DNA from: Verrucomicrobiota bacterium
GTDB lineage: Bacteria > Verrucomicrobiota > Verrucomicrobiia > Opitutales > UBA953
Length of the DNA stretch: 64,000 nt
Direction of reading: 5' to 3'
Assembly: GCA_003569205.1 (NCBI GenBank)
Contig: BGOK01000034.1
Span: forward strand, 1 to 64,000
In this document: piece after piece, positions 27,483-36,600 of the stretch
Layout of the letters: each line of letters starts with the position of its first letter
How positions within the stretch are numbered: the first letter of the stretch is position 1
Program-made: the position numbers and the translations under genes
The notes under the pieces: generated by a model
Databases searched by the model: none
What the model saw: only the letters and a program-made list of their open reading frames with translations
Told to the model about the DNA's origin: nothing

Positions 27483-29915
27483 TTATTGCTTGGTGCCCGC
27501 CGCGGCTTGCTGGCGGAGTTGTTCGAGTCGGGAAAGAACGACCGGGGCGGCGGGCGCCACGGCGGGCTTAGTGGCATCGGCCTTCGGGGCTTCGACTTTG
27601 GCGACCGGAGCCGGGGCGACTTTGCGCGGGGCATCGACGCGTAGGCTGGAGCCGAGGGCGACACGGTGCGTCGTCGTGCCACCGGCGAGGGGGACGTCCA
27701 CTTGGATGAAAAGATTACTCAGCTTGCCGGGGAAACAGTCCTTGCCCGGCTTCAGGCGGAAGGTCAGATCCGTAGATGCCTTGGTGATTTTAATCGGCTC
27801 ACTGGCAATGGTGTCAGGAATGCCAACCAAGCGGGCGACGGCCTCCCCTTCGAACGGCTGAAGTTGCTCGAGCTTGGTCGTCACGATGCCCTCCTGCCCC
27901 TGCTCGATAGCCGCCATCGGAAATGCGGGGGCCGCGACATAAGCTGGCTGGGTCTTCAAGCCACAGAACGGCGAAGCGTTAAAGACGCGGCCGCGGCCGG
28001 CATCGGCTTCGCCCATTACGACAAACTTCCACTCCGCCGTTGCCACGCCCGCGTTGGCATTCAGCTGGAAGAAACATTCATTGGCCCCGGCGGGAATGGT
28101 CATCTCCCCAAGCGAAGAAATCCCTGGTGGCGTCCACACCATGACAACCCGAATGGCAGCGGCGAAACCTGGCTTACGCTTAGCAACGACCTTAAGGTCA
28201 TAGACGCCATTCTGGACGAGCGGAACCTTTGGCATGACGATTTCCAAAGCGTAAGGCGCCTCTTCGACCACCACGACTGGCAGGCGGTCCTCCGTGTCGG
28301 TGAGGTAGATAACATTACCATCGCGGACGACGTCGAAGTTCTGGCGGAGACGACCAATGACCTTATTCTGGGGGTCCACGGGCTCTAAGCGGACGGGTAC
28401 GATGGCTTGGCCCAAGGGAGCATCCGCGGCGGCCTCGAACAGCAACGGGGCGTTCGGCATATCCTTCGGTGCGTGCTCGGTCAGTAGTTTCACACCAGCG
28501 GGCAAGCCAGGTGCGACGAATCGGAAATCTCCGCTTACCCGCGTACGGGAGAAGTTTTCGAGTAACGCCATCCGACCACCCCGCGGAACCGCGATGAACT
28601 GACGGTAGTGCGAATCGTTCACCGAGTATTCGGGGGAAGCAAAGGTCAGGCGCGGCTGCGAGGCGATGAGCTCGACGCGGTAGACAAACTTGGGACTGCC
28701 GCGATCCAAGTGGTCACGGATGCTGAGCATGTATTCGCCATCGGCAGGCACCGTGACTTCAAAGCGGGAATCAAGGCGCCGCGTGCCGCCGCCATCATCG
28801 TTGGAAATCAAAGCTACCCCGGTTGAGCCGCGCAGGCTGATAACCGGATCCAGCGGCGAGCCTAACCCCTGCGCGTAGGCATGGCCGGTGAGTACCTGCC
28901 CTTTCTTCAAAGTGAGGCGGTAGTAATCCGAGTCGCCTGGCTCCCCAATGATGCCATTAAGCGCATAAGCCTCGGCGGGCGGCACCACGTTGGCCTGCTC
29001 CCGTGCACTGTTCGGCTCGGACTCCAAGAAGTTATCCATCTGGGAAATGCGAAAGGGATTACCCGACGGCGCCGGCGCCTCGACGGAGAACACCTCGAAG
29101 CTAGGATCCTCTTCCGACGGCACCGTCACCGAACCCGTAAAGGAACCCTTGGCGTCGATGAAACGCACGTCGACTTTTGAGCCGACCTTGCCGCCCGCGG
29201 GGAAGACCACATCTGGTCGGCGGAAATCACCGACATGCAGGCGATAGAACGAGCGCGTCGAACCGCGGTAGGAAGACTCGCGAACCATCACATAATAGTC
29301 ACCGTCGTATTCCGCGACAAAGGAGCAGTAGCCATCTTGACGATGCAAGATCGTGTCGTCGGAAAACGCCTTCTCGAACCGATCCTTGTCGAGAATCGCA
29401 ATGTACGGATCGAAGTTCAAGTAACCAAGACGCAGCCCATCGACCTCCAGGCTGAGGCGCTGCCCTTTTTTCACGGTGACCTTAAAGTAATCCACATCCT
29501 CAGTGAGAACGATACCCTCGATGGTGCTGTTCAGGGGGATGGCCTGGGCCTGAGCAAACTCTGAGTTCGCTTCCTTCTCGTCGACCGTTGGATAAGGGCT
29601 AACAAAGAATTGCCGTGGGTGGGAAAGACCCGTCCGCGTGCGCACGCGCACCAGATGACTGCCCAAGGTGGCGTCGGCGGATACCGCTATGGTCAGATCG
29701 ACCTTACCCGCGGCCACAGCATCGACGCTTTTGACGGTGAAGCCGGGGTCATAGAACAAGAGCGTCTCGAAGTCCTCGAGGCGCGTGCCGGTCACCGAGA
29801 GCTTAAATTCAGAGCCGCGCTGCCCACCATTCGGCTTACAGGCACTGAACTCGGGGTAAGCGGCCCGCAATCCCGCCGTCAGGCAGAGCAGGACGGTAAA
29901 GAGACGGGGCAACAT
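27483..29915 (-). CDS. Exported PPC (pre-peptidase) domain protein
   Basis: An 810-residue secreted protein with a signal peptide MLPRLFTVLLCLTAG from ATG 29915. An in-frame GTG further upstream would overlap the DUF1501 gene and is less likely. It contains Ig-like IPT-type and PPC domains: segments such as VDYFKVTVKKGQRLSLEVDG and SDYYRLTLKKGQVLTGHAYA are typical PPC beta-sandwich sequences, appearing at least twice. No catalytic domain is visible, so it probably has a binding or structural role with its neighbours. The C-terminus is Ala/Pro-rich and ends in a Gln-rich stretch. It lies 29 bases after the DUF1501 stop and 2 bases before the DUF1549/DUF1553 start. Confidence 0.85.
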   Translation of the reverse strand: MLPRLFTVLLCLTAGLRAAYPEFSACKPNGGQRGSEFKLSVTGTRLEDFETLLFYDPGFTVKSVDAVAAGKVDLTIAVSADATLGSHLVRVRTRTGLSHPRQFFVSPYPTVDEKEANSEFAQAQAIPLNSTIEGIVLTEDVDYFKVTVKKGQRLSLEVDGLRLGYLNFDPYIAILDKDRFEKAFSDDTILHRQDGYCSFVAEYDGDYYVMVRESSYRGSTRSFYRLHVGDFRRPDVVFPAGGKVGSKVDVRFIDAKGSFTGSVTVPSEEDPSFEVFSVEAPAPSGNPFRISQMDNFLESEPNSAREQANVVPPAEAYALNGIIGEPGDSDYYRLTLKKGQVLTGHAYAQGLGSPLDPVISLRGSTGVALISNDDGGGTRRLDSRFEVTVPADGEYMLSIRDHLDRGSPKFVYRVELIASQPRLTFASPEYSVNDSHYRQFIAVPRGGRMALLENFSRTRVSGDFRFVAPGLPAGVKLLTEHAPKDMPNAPLLFEAAADAPLGQAIVPVRLEPVDPQNKVIGRLRQNFDVVRDGNVIYLTDTEDRLPVVVVEEAPYALEIVMPKVPLVQNGVYDLKVVAKRKPGFAAAIRVVMVWTPPGISSLGEMTIPAGANECFFQLNANAGVATAEWKFVVMGEADAGRGRVFNASPFCGLKTQPAYVAAPAFPMAAIEQGQEGIVTTKLEQLQPFEGEAVARLVGIPDTIASEPIKITKASTDLTFRLKPGKDCFPGKLSNLFIQVDVPLAGGTTTHRVALGSSLRVDAPRKVAPAPVAKVEAPKADATKPAVAPAAPVVLSRLEQLRQQAAAGTKQ

Positions 29916-29944
29916 GGGCGGACGGGAAGCCGCGGGAGGGACGC

Positions 29945-31276
29945 TTAAGCGAGCCACTCCTGCATGACGCGACCACCGTTGACGATATCGATGGGGCGAC
30001 CGCCATCGGAGACGATACGCTTCTCAGCGTTAATGCCGAGCGCTCGGTACATCGTCTTGGCAAGATCTTCTGGGCCGACCGCATCGCGATCGGGTTCACC
30101 ACCGAGGGCATCGGAAGCGCCGTGCACATAACCTTCCTTCACGCCACCGCCGGCGAGGGCGACCGAGAAGACGCGCGGCCAGTGGTCGCGGCCGTTGGTG
30201 CCGTTGACGCGCGGGGTGCGGCCGAACTCGGAACTGACCATGACGAGCGTGCGCTTGAGCATGCCGCGGTCGGCGAGGTCGGTGATGAGGCGGGCGAAGG
30301 CTTGGTCGAATTGCGGGGCTTGACCGTCGAAGCCGCTCTTGATGTTGGAGTGGTGGTCCCAGCCACCGAAGTTGACGGAGACCATACGGACGCCAGCCTC
30401 GACGAGACGGCGGGCAAGGAGGAAACGCTGCCCCGCGGCATTACGGCCATACTCGTCGCGCATCTTCTCGGACTCCTTGGTGAGGTCGAAAGCCTCGCGG
30501 GCCTTGGCACTGCTGACGAGGCCATAGGCGGCCTGATAGAAGCTATCCATCGCACCGATGGCGTCGGACTTCTCAGTCTCGCGGAAATGCTGGTCGACGC
30601 TTTCGAGCAAGCTACGGCGGCGGTCAAAGCGCTGCTGGTTGATATCCTTCGGCGACAGAAGGTCACGCACGGTGAAGCCCTTATCGGCGGGATCGCTACC
30701 GAGGGCAAACGGACCAAAGGCGCTGCTCATGTAGCCCGTGCCTTGTTCAGGGACGGACTGCGACGGCACCACGACATAGGGAGGCAGGTTGTTGCGCGCG
30801 CCTTGCTCGTGCGAAATGACCGAACCGAAACTTGGAAACTTAATCGCGGGGCTCGGACGGTAGCCCGTGAACATATTATGCGTACCACGTTCATGCGCCG
30901 CCTCACCGTGCGTCATCGAGCGCACGACCGTGAGCTTGTTCATGATCTTAGCGATGTTGACGAATTTCTCGCCGACATACTCACCCGGAAGGGACGTCTT
31001 GATCGGCGTATACGGACCACGGTAATCCGGGGAAGCGAAAGGCTTGGGATCCCAGGACTCGTGTTGCGCCATGCCACCTGGCAGGTAAATGTGAATGACC
31101 GCATCGGCGGTCGCTGCGTAGCCCTCGACCTTCGGCAATTCGAGCGCCTGGAGCTGCATCATTTTAGGCAGCGTGAGGCCAATCGTCCCGAGCATCCCGA
31201 CATGGAGGAAGTCGCGGCGGCTGAAGCCGGCGCCGACCGTGGGGTGGTCACCTTGGCAGAAACGGTGCATTTTCAT
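29945..31276 (-). CDS. DUF1501 protein, alkaline phosphatase-fold, Tat-exported
   Basis: A 443-residue protein with a Tat signal (FSRRDFLHVG, about residues 18-27). The DUF1501 signature includes YLPGGMAQHESWDPK, RSMTHGEAAHERG, GWDHHSN, SSEFGRTPRVNG and GRDHWP, where Asp and His residues suggest a metal-binding, sulfatase-like fold. It is the first gene of the unit DUF1501, PPC, DUF1549/DUF1553, PSCyt1-WD40. Upstream are a G-rich repeat (31284-31308) and an AT-rich patch at 31338-31362 that could hold the promoter. Confidence 0.9.
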   Translation of the reverse strand: MKMHRFCQGDHPTVGAGFSRRDFLHVGMLGTIGLTLPKMMQLQALELPKVEGYAATADAVIHIYLPGGMAQHESWDPKPFASPDYRGPYTPIKTSLPGEYVGEKFVNIAKIMNKLTVVRSMTHGEAAHERGTHNMFTGYRPSPAIKFPSFGSVISHEQGARNNLPPYVVVPSQSVPEQGTGYMSSAFGPFALGSDPADKGFTVRDLLSPKDINQQRFDRRRSLLESVDQHFRETEKSDAIGAMDSFYQAAYGLVSSAKAREAFDLTKESEKMRDEYGRNAAGQRFLLARRLVEAGVRMVSVNFGGWDHHSNIKSGFDGQAPQFDQAFARLITDLADRGMLKRTLVMVSSEFGRTPRVNGTNGRDHWPRVFSVALAGGGVKEGYVHGASDALGGEPDRDAVGPEDLAKTMYRALGINAEKRIVSDGGRPIDIVNGGRVMQEWLA

Positions 31277-31283
31277 GTCGGTA

Positions 31284-31308
31284 GGGGGTAGGGGCTTGGG
31301 GTTAGGGG
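31284..31308 (+). repeat. G-quadruplex-like G-tract repeat in the leader of the DUF1501 operon
   Basis: Four G tracts of 4 or 5 bases (31284-31288, 31291-31294, 31298-31301, 31305-31308) are separated by 2 or 3 bases, an ideal intramolecular quadruplex pattern. The tract is on the template strand of the minus-strand operon, 8 bases from its start codon. A related G-rich stretch lies at 54959-54990. Confidence 0.7.
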
Positions 31309-31434
31309 TAAGACAGATGAAGACGCCTCAGGTTGCCGTTTAAATAACAAAAATAGAACAATTCCACCGCTCAGGCCGGCCCTGTCGCCCCCTCAGGACT
31401 CCCCCGACCCCATTACCCCGCCTGAAAGCCGCTT

Positions 31435-31463
31435 TTGACATTGACCGGGGCATTAAGTACTTA
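31435..31463 (+). promoter_or_regulatory. Candidate sigma-70 promoter for the coiled-coil gene
   Basis: TTGACA at 31435-31440, a 17-base spacer and TACTTA at 31458-31463. The -35 match is perfect and the -10 is weak. If it is used, translation would start at the second ATG (31481) rather than the first (31463). Confidence 0.35.
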
Positions 31464-34078
31464 TGCCGCACCCCCCACCTATGAGCACCCCTGAAACCGA
31501 CGCGACCAGCGAAGAACCCAAGTCCCTCACTTGGGGCTTCCGCCTGCTCCTCGTCTCCTCCGCCCTGTATATTGCCGGATGTTCCGCCTACTTCTCCGTG
31601 CGGGGGCTCGGCCTGCTATTCATCGGCTCGGAGATTCCCGTCATGGTCATGGCGGCGAGCTTGGAGGTCGGCAAGTTGGTCGCGGCCTCCTTCCTCTACC
31701 GCTACTGGGACCGCATCAATGGGGCCATGCGCTTCTACCTCACGGTGGCGGTCGTGGCGCTCATCGCCATCACCTCGCTTGGTAACTACGGCTTCTTGGC
31801 CCGTGCCTACGAGAAGACCATTACACAGATTGCCCTTAATGAAGGCCAAATCGCCAACCTCGAAAAGGAGATCGCGGAAATCAACAAGCAGGTCGAGGAT
31901 GCCCGCGGTAAGAACAGTCGCGTGAACACCTCCAGCCGCGAAGACCTCACGAAGGCTCAAGCCCGCCTTGTCCAGGCCACGGAAGACCTCGCTAAGGCCC
32001 TCACCCGCGTCCAAGAGCAGCGCAAGTCCCTCGCCGACCGCCGGGCCACGGAAATGATTGCGCCCACCCAACGCGGTAGCGACCAGACCGCCGCGATTTC
32101 GAAGTCCATCGCGGCTGAAGAAGCGGCCATTGCCAAGAACGTCGCCGCCGAAGAGGCGACGGTCCTCGGCCTGAACGATCGCCTCAAAGTTCTCGACCAA
32201 GCCGTCGCCGCCTACACCAGCCAAGGCACGACGAGCCAATTCCTCTTCTTCGAGAAGGATAACGTCAAGAAGGGCCAGGAACTCCGCGAGCAACAGCGGT
32301 CGGAACGTCTCGAAATCCTCGCGAAACTTACCGAAACGAGCAACCGCATCGAACGCATCCGCGCCGACGCCAACGCCCGCATCAAGGGTATGCGTGCCGA
32401 CCAGGCCCAGGTCAACGCCACCTCCACCCAGGAGACCGCCACCCTGCGCGCGACCTTCGACCAAGAACTCGCCCGCCTCGATACCGAAGAGAAAGCCCTT
32501 CGTAAATCCGGCGCCGAGAACCTGATCGTCCTGGAAAAGCAGATCACGGCGCTGAATGAGCAAGGCCAAGGTAAGGTCACCTTGACCGAAGCGGAAACCG
32601 AAAAACTCTACGCCTCCGTCCGCACGAAGAACACCGAGGTCTTTAGCCTGCGTGAACAGATTGCTTCCTCTGATATCGGCTCGTATCGCTTCGTGGCCCG
32701 CGCCTTCGACGCCGAAGCCGATGACGTCGTCAAGTGGCTGATGCTGGCGCTTGTCGCGGTCTTCGACCCGCTGGCTGTCTGCCTCGTCGTCGCCTTTAAT
32801 ATGGCGGTGACGCAACGCCGCCGCACCGCGGCGGAAGTTGCGGAAGCCAACGGCGGCGGTAGCGCAGCTGGCCCCGTGCACCGCAAGACCCCTTGGACGG
32901 CCCTCGAAGTCACCATCGTGGTCATCCTGACGTCGGTCATCGCACTGATTGCCGCTTGGTTCTTTATCACCGAACGCTCCAATTCGTATGCCCGGTCCAA
33001 TGCGAACTCGACCGTCTTCATCCCGGCCGAGAGCTTCGCGGTCGTCACCTTTCGCCCCGACGAACTTCGGCAGAAGTCCAATCAGGCCTTTCCGGCATGG
33101 CTCGAGCGCACCGGCGGTAAAGGGATGTCCGCGGCCGTCGCCGAACTCGTGAAGAACGGCCTCGACCCGCACTCTGAACTCTACGCTTTCGTCAAGTTTC
33201 CGACCCAAAGCGTCGCCTCGACCGACGCTAATCGACCGGTGATGATTTGCGGACTGGTCATCCGAGTCAAAGATCCGGTCGTGGCCGAAGCTGCCCTCTC
33301 CCGCGTGGCTGACCAGATGAACAACGCCATCCGCGGTGAGACTGGCAAACCCACTTCACACCTCTCGCGCAGTCGCTCGATGGTCAGACACGGGGAGGGC
33401 CGGTATATGGATCCAGAAGGAGGGTTTTTTACCTTTGGTCTGACGAACCGGACCGCCATCATCTTAGTTGAGTTCGAAGGCAACCCACAGGCCCCTTGCG
33501 TGGAAAAGGAAATCCGCCTATGCCTCACGCCCCCACCCCGCAAGCCCATCAAGGGCACGGAGACGCGCGATAAACTCCCTGCTTACGCCTGCACCCAGGC
33601 CGGCGCTTTGACGCTCTGGTTTGACGCCAACCGTTTTTTCCGTCGCCTGCCGATGAGCACAGCGACCAAGCAGCGCTACGAACAGCTCCAGCCTTCATTG
33701 GACTTCGAACTACTCCTCTCCCTCAGCACGGTAGGAAACGACACGCTCAAGCTCACTGGCAGTTACCTCTACCAATTTGACCGCTTCAATGAAGCCTCGC
33801 CCCGCGAGCCGCTCAAATTACTCGCCGCCGTGGATGCTCCCAAGGCGCCCGACCTCGGCTGGAAACTCATCAACCGTTGCATCGACACCATTGATTACGA
33901 TGCAATGGTGGAACGGATGCGCGGTGCCCTTGGCGACGACCAAGCGCCTGGCGCCCAGCAAGTGCACGTATTGAAAGACATCGCCACTTCCCGTGACGCC
34001 AAGTTTACGATGTCGGCTCGCTTCGACGCCAAGGCGGGCCCGCCAGTGATGGCGGCGATGTCGATTCTTTCGCAATAA
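31463..34078 (+). CDS. Polytopic coiled-coil membrane protein with large C-terminal domain
   Basis: An 871-residue inner-membrane protein. Three helices (about 26-46, 51-75, 88-108) are followed by a coiled coil at about 110-400, a fourth helix near 422-448 containing FDPLAVCLV, a linker, a fifth helix near 478-503, and a C-terminal domain of about 370 residues. The first three helices plus FDPLAV resemble an uncharacterised membrane coiled-coil family that I recall from marine tailed phages (segments like SLEVGKLVAASFLYRYW); the C-terminal domain is not part of that memory and I do not recognise it. The second ATG at 31481 is an alternative start. A lipoprotein gene begins 3 bases after its stop. 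Function unknown. Confidence 0.75.
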   Translation: MPHPPPMSTPETDATSEEPKSLTWGFRLLLVSSALYIAGCSAYFSVRGLGLLFIGSEIPVMVMAASLEVGKLVAASFLYRYWDRINGAMRFYLTVAVVALIAITSLGNYGFLARAYEKTITQIALNEGQIANLEKEIAEINKQVEDARGKNSRVNTSSREDLTKAQARLVQATEDLAKALTRVQEQRKSLADRRATEMIAPTQRGSDQTAAISKSIAAEEAAIAKNVAAEEATVLGLNDRLKVLDQAVAAYTSQGTTSQFLFFEKDNVKKGQELREQQRSERLEILAKLTETSNRIERIRADANARIKGMRADQAQVNATSTQETATLRATFDQELARLDTEEKALRKSGAENLIVLEKQITALNEQGQGKVTLTEAETEKLYASVRTKNTEVFSLREQIASSDIGSYRFVARAFDAEADDVVKWLMLALVAVFDPLAVCLVVAFNMAVTQRRRTAAEVAEANGGGSAAGPVHRKTPWTALEVTIVVILTSVIALIAAWFFITERSNSYARSNANSTVFIPAESFAVVTFRPDELRQKSNQAFPAWLERTGGKGMSAAVAELVKNGLDPHSELYAFVKFPTQSVASTDANRPVMICGLVIRVKDPVVAEAALSRVADQMNNAIRGETGKPTSHLSRSRSMVRHGEGRYMDPEGGFFTFGLTNRTAIILVEFEGNPQAPCVEKEIRLCLTPPPRKPIKGTETRDKLPAYACTQAGALTLWFDANRFFRRLPMSTATKQRYEQLQPSLDFELLLSLSTVGNDTLKLTGSYLYQFDRFNEASPREPLKLLAAVDAPKAPDLGWKLINRCIDTIDYDAMVERMRGALGDDQAPGAQQVHVLKDIATSRDAKFTMSARFDAKAGPPVMAAMSILSQ

Positions 34079-34081
34079 GGC

Positions 34082-35443
34082 ATGAAGGCACGGCGCACAC
34101 TGAACCTCCTGGTTGCCGCCGCGGGTTTGGTGTTCCTCTCGGGTTGCGCCACCGAGACGCTCACCGATAGCGCCTTCTGGTCCTACCTCCCCTTCACTTC
34201 TAACAAGGGAGGCAAGGGCTCAGGGGGCCCGGGCGGCAGCGATGCTCAACAGCCAAAGGTCGACAACGTGCCGTCAGCGAAATCTACCGACGGGGCTAAA
34301 CCGACAACCACGACGCAACGCTCGACCGATCCGGTTTCCGAAGACTGGAACGATCCCGTAAAGCCGAAGTTGCCAGCGGAACTGTCGAAGCAATCTAACA
34401 CGCCACCGCGCGCTCCCAACGACCCTGCGGGCCGCTCGCCCGCGGTGGGTAAGGGTGTCGGTGGCTTGTCGCCTAAAGATTCGGCCGCGAGCCTCCCGGT
34501 CCGAGCTGACCTGCCGACCGCACCCGTTTCTGTCCAGGGCTCGGGCCCAGCCCTGCCTTCGCTGGACAGCAGTGCTCCCGCCGCCAAGAACGCCGGCCCG
34601 GTTACCCTACCCCAGCCCGAGCTCAACCCGACCGCGCCGACCGCGCCACGCGCACTGGGCTTAGGCGATCCGACGGCGCAGGCCCCCGCCAGCCGCACCC
34701 CGGCCAGCAATCCCGCGACCCTCGACTTGCCAGGGCCGAAAGCCCAAGCCCCACGCACCCCGTTGCGCTTGCCCGAACTCTTGGTGGATGGCATTGGCCC
34801 CGCGACAGTCGGTAAACCCACCGTTGCCGAATGGCCGAAGCGCACGGCCCCACCGCAGCCTAGTGATAGCCTCAACCTCCCTCGCGAAGTTCTGGGTGAA
34901 CCTGCCGCAGGCACGCCCGGCCAGGCCTCACGGCGCTTACCTAGGGCCATCACCGACGAACCGCAACGCCCAGCACCCTCAACCGCTTCACTGCCGCTCC
35001 CGGGCATCCCTGCAGACGCACCCACGAGCGCCGCTGGCCAAGCGCCTACAACAGGAACCCTCCCGGGCCAACCCAACGCAGCTAAGACCAACCCTAGCGG
35101 CCCTGCCGTGGCTATCCCGGGCGCACCAGACACCAAGTCCGCCGACGGGCGTACCCTGACTGGTGGCGTGGCCGGCGGTCCCTTGCCAGCCAAGGCCAAC
35201 GGGGAAACGGCCCCTCTGCCAAACGTCGGCCAGGTGCCTCCGCTACCCACTCCCCCGATTCCGGCGCCCTTCCGTCTTAGCGAGTGGATTTCCAACGACG
35301 CCCTGCACCAATCGTGGCGGCGCCAGCAAAGCCAACGCGCTGAACTCGAACCACAGGTCCGTGGCAGCGAACAACAACGCCTGCGGCTCATTCTCGATAC
35401 TTATCTCCTCCGCGAAAAACCCGTGGAGAAGACCGAAAAATAA
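34082..35443 (+). CDS. Proline-rich envelope lipoprotein
   Basis: A 453-residue lipoprotein with lipobox LSG-C near residue 22. Most of it is disordered Pro/Ala/Thr-rich sequence; only the last 60 residues (about 395-453, from RLSEWISNDALHQSW) look folded and helical. A long Pro-rich arm with a terminal helix suggests a structure bridging the periplasm, which is inference from composition. No family recognised. It follows the coiled-coil membrane gene by 3 bases, so both are likely one functional unit. Confidence 0.75.
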   Translation: MKARRTLNLLVAAAGLVFLSGCATETLTDSAFWSYLPFTSNKGGKGSGGPGGSDAQQPKVDNVPSAKSTDGAKPTTTTQRSTDPVSEDWNDPVKPKLPAELSKQSNTPPRAPNDPAGRSPAVGKGVGGLSPKDSAASLPVRADLPTAPVSVQGSGPALPSLDSSAPAAKNAGPVTLPQPELNPTAPTAPRALGLGDPTAQAPASRTPASNPATLDLPGPKAQAPRTPLRLPELLVDGIGPATVGKPTVAEWPKRTAPPQPSDSLNLPREVLGEPAAGTPGQASRRLPRAITDEPQRPAPSTASLPLPGIPADAPTSAAGQAPTTGTLPGQPNAAKTNPSGPAVAIPGAPDTKSADGRTLTGGVAGGPLPAKANGETAPLPNVGQVPPLPTPPIPAPFRLSEWISNDALHQSWRRQQSQRAELEPQVRGSEQQRLRLILDTYLLREKPVEKTEK

Positions 35444-35450
35444 GCAACCG

Positions 35451-35470
35451 CCTTGGGCTTAAACCCAAGG
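35451..35470. terminator. Candidate bidirectional terminator between convergent genes
   Basis: A 7-bp perfect stem CCTTGGG / CCCAAGG around a 6-base loop, overlapping the stop of the minus-strand phosphoesterase and lying 8 bases after the lipoprotein stop. There is no immediate T run on either side, so the assignment is weak. Confidence 0.4.
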
Positions 35471-36562
35471 GATGGTAAACTGATTCTGCTTGGACGCATT
35501 CATCTGCTTACGCGTCGGCGAATAGTCATAGGTCTGCATGGTGCCGTCCTTGCGCATTTCGATGAGGCGCAGCCAGCCATCGCCGCCGTTGGGCTTCATC
35601 TGGAAATTAACGAGGAGCTGGGGCACGGCATGACCTTTGGTAGTCGAGGTGACGACGCGGCCCAGGCCGTCACCAAGGACGTGCCCGTTGAGAGTCAAAA
35701 GGAAGTTCTCATGGCGCGAGATCAACTTTGCCCAGAGCTCTTCGCCGTCGTTGACGTCATCCCCACCCTGCTTGGCCATGACATAAGCGTGCGGATTCCA
35801 GTCCTGCTTGGTTCCGAGCTTCTTCCAGTCGTAGCGCGTCTCATCGTGAAAGATGAGCACGTGCGTTAGGAGAATAACTTCGCGATCTGGGTGCGCCGCA
35901 ACGACTTCATTGGCCCAGCGGACGACGTCATTACGAGGTCCGAACTCCAGACAGAGCACGAGGAACTTGCGGCCACCGGCTTCCAGGAAATGCCAGCTAT
36001 TCTCGGAGCGATCCGGCTCCTTGTCGTAGTTGCCCTTCCAATGCTTCGCCGCGGCCAAGTCCTTCACCGGAAAGAACTCTGACAGCATGCTGGAACGGTC
36101 GGAGCCATTACCCCGCAGGCCGTAGTCATGATTACCCGGCACGAGGCACATCGGCACCTGGGCATCCATGAGCACTTGCATGGCCTTACGCGCGTTAGTC
36201 CATTGTGGGACGGTGTTTTGGTTCGTGATATCGCCGAGGTGGAAGACACCGGCGAGGCGGCGACGTTCGCGTTGTTCGACGAGCCAACGGGTCTGCGCGA
36301 GATAAGTCTCGGGATACTTCTCGGAATAATACTGGGTGTCTGGTAAGACCGCGAAGGTGAAGGAACCTTCGGCCGGCAGTGGCGGCTCGCCCTCGACGAA
36401 GACGGCGTCGGCGTAAGGGTTGGGCTTGGCCTTGGCGGGCACGGCCTTGGGGTCGGCGGCGCGGGCGATAAACGGCAGGCAGCCGAGCGCGAAGGCCCCG
36501 CTGGTCAGGAGAAAATTACGGCGGGAAGGCTGAAAGCGGTGCTCTTCTGAGTTCGGGGTCAT
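35459..36562 (-). CDS. Tat-exported metallophosphoesterase, copy 1
   Basis: A 367-residue calcineurin-like phosphoesterase with a Tat signal (PSRRNFLLTSG). Metal motifs in order: LPDTQYYS, HLGDITNQN, PGNHDYG, LLTHVLIFHD and NGHVLGDG, the last in place of the usual GHxH. I chose ATG 36562 because the GTG that extends the frame to 36586 has no support. It is a paralogue of the next gene upstream (36601-37677), with the last 50 residues almost identical. Substrate unknown; nucleotides or phospholipids are usual for the fold. Confidence 0.85.
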   Translation of the reverse strand: MTPNSEEHRFQPSRRNFLLTSGAFALGCLPFIARAADPKAVPAKAKPNPYADAVFVEGEPPLPAEGSFTFAVLPDTQYYSEKYPETYLAQTRWLVEQRERRRLAGVFHLGDITNQNTVPQWTNARKAMQVLMDAQVPMCLVPGNHDYGLRGNGSDRSSMLSEFFPVKDLAAAKHWKGNYDKEPDRSENSWHFLEAGGRKFLVLCLEFGPRNDVVRWANEVVAAHPDREVILLTHVLIFHDETRYDWKKLGTKQDWNPHAYVMAKQGGDDVNDGEELWAKLISRHENFLLTLNGHVLGDGLGRVVTSTTKGHAVPQLLVNFQMKPNGGDGWLRLIEMRKDGTMQTYDYSPTRKQMNASKQNQFTIPWV

Positions 36563-36600
36563 GAGGCGGTTATAGCGCTCGAGCACGAGCCCGCAAGGGC

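Noticed and set aside
30122-31291. A 389-residue open frame on the plus strand opposite the DUF1501 gene
   Set aside because: It is a shadow of a well-supported gene in GC-rich DNA; it shows no family motifs and its codon pattern is the complement of the real frame.
31616-33208. A 530-residue open frame opposite the coiled-coil gene
   Set aside because: The real gene on the plus strand has clear helices and heptads; the antisense frame is a by-product of its biased codons.
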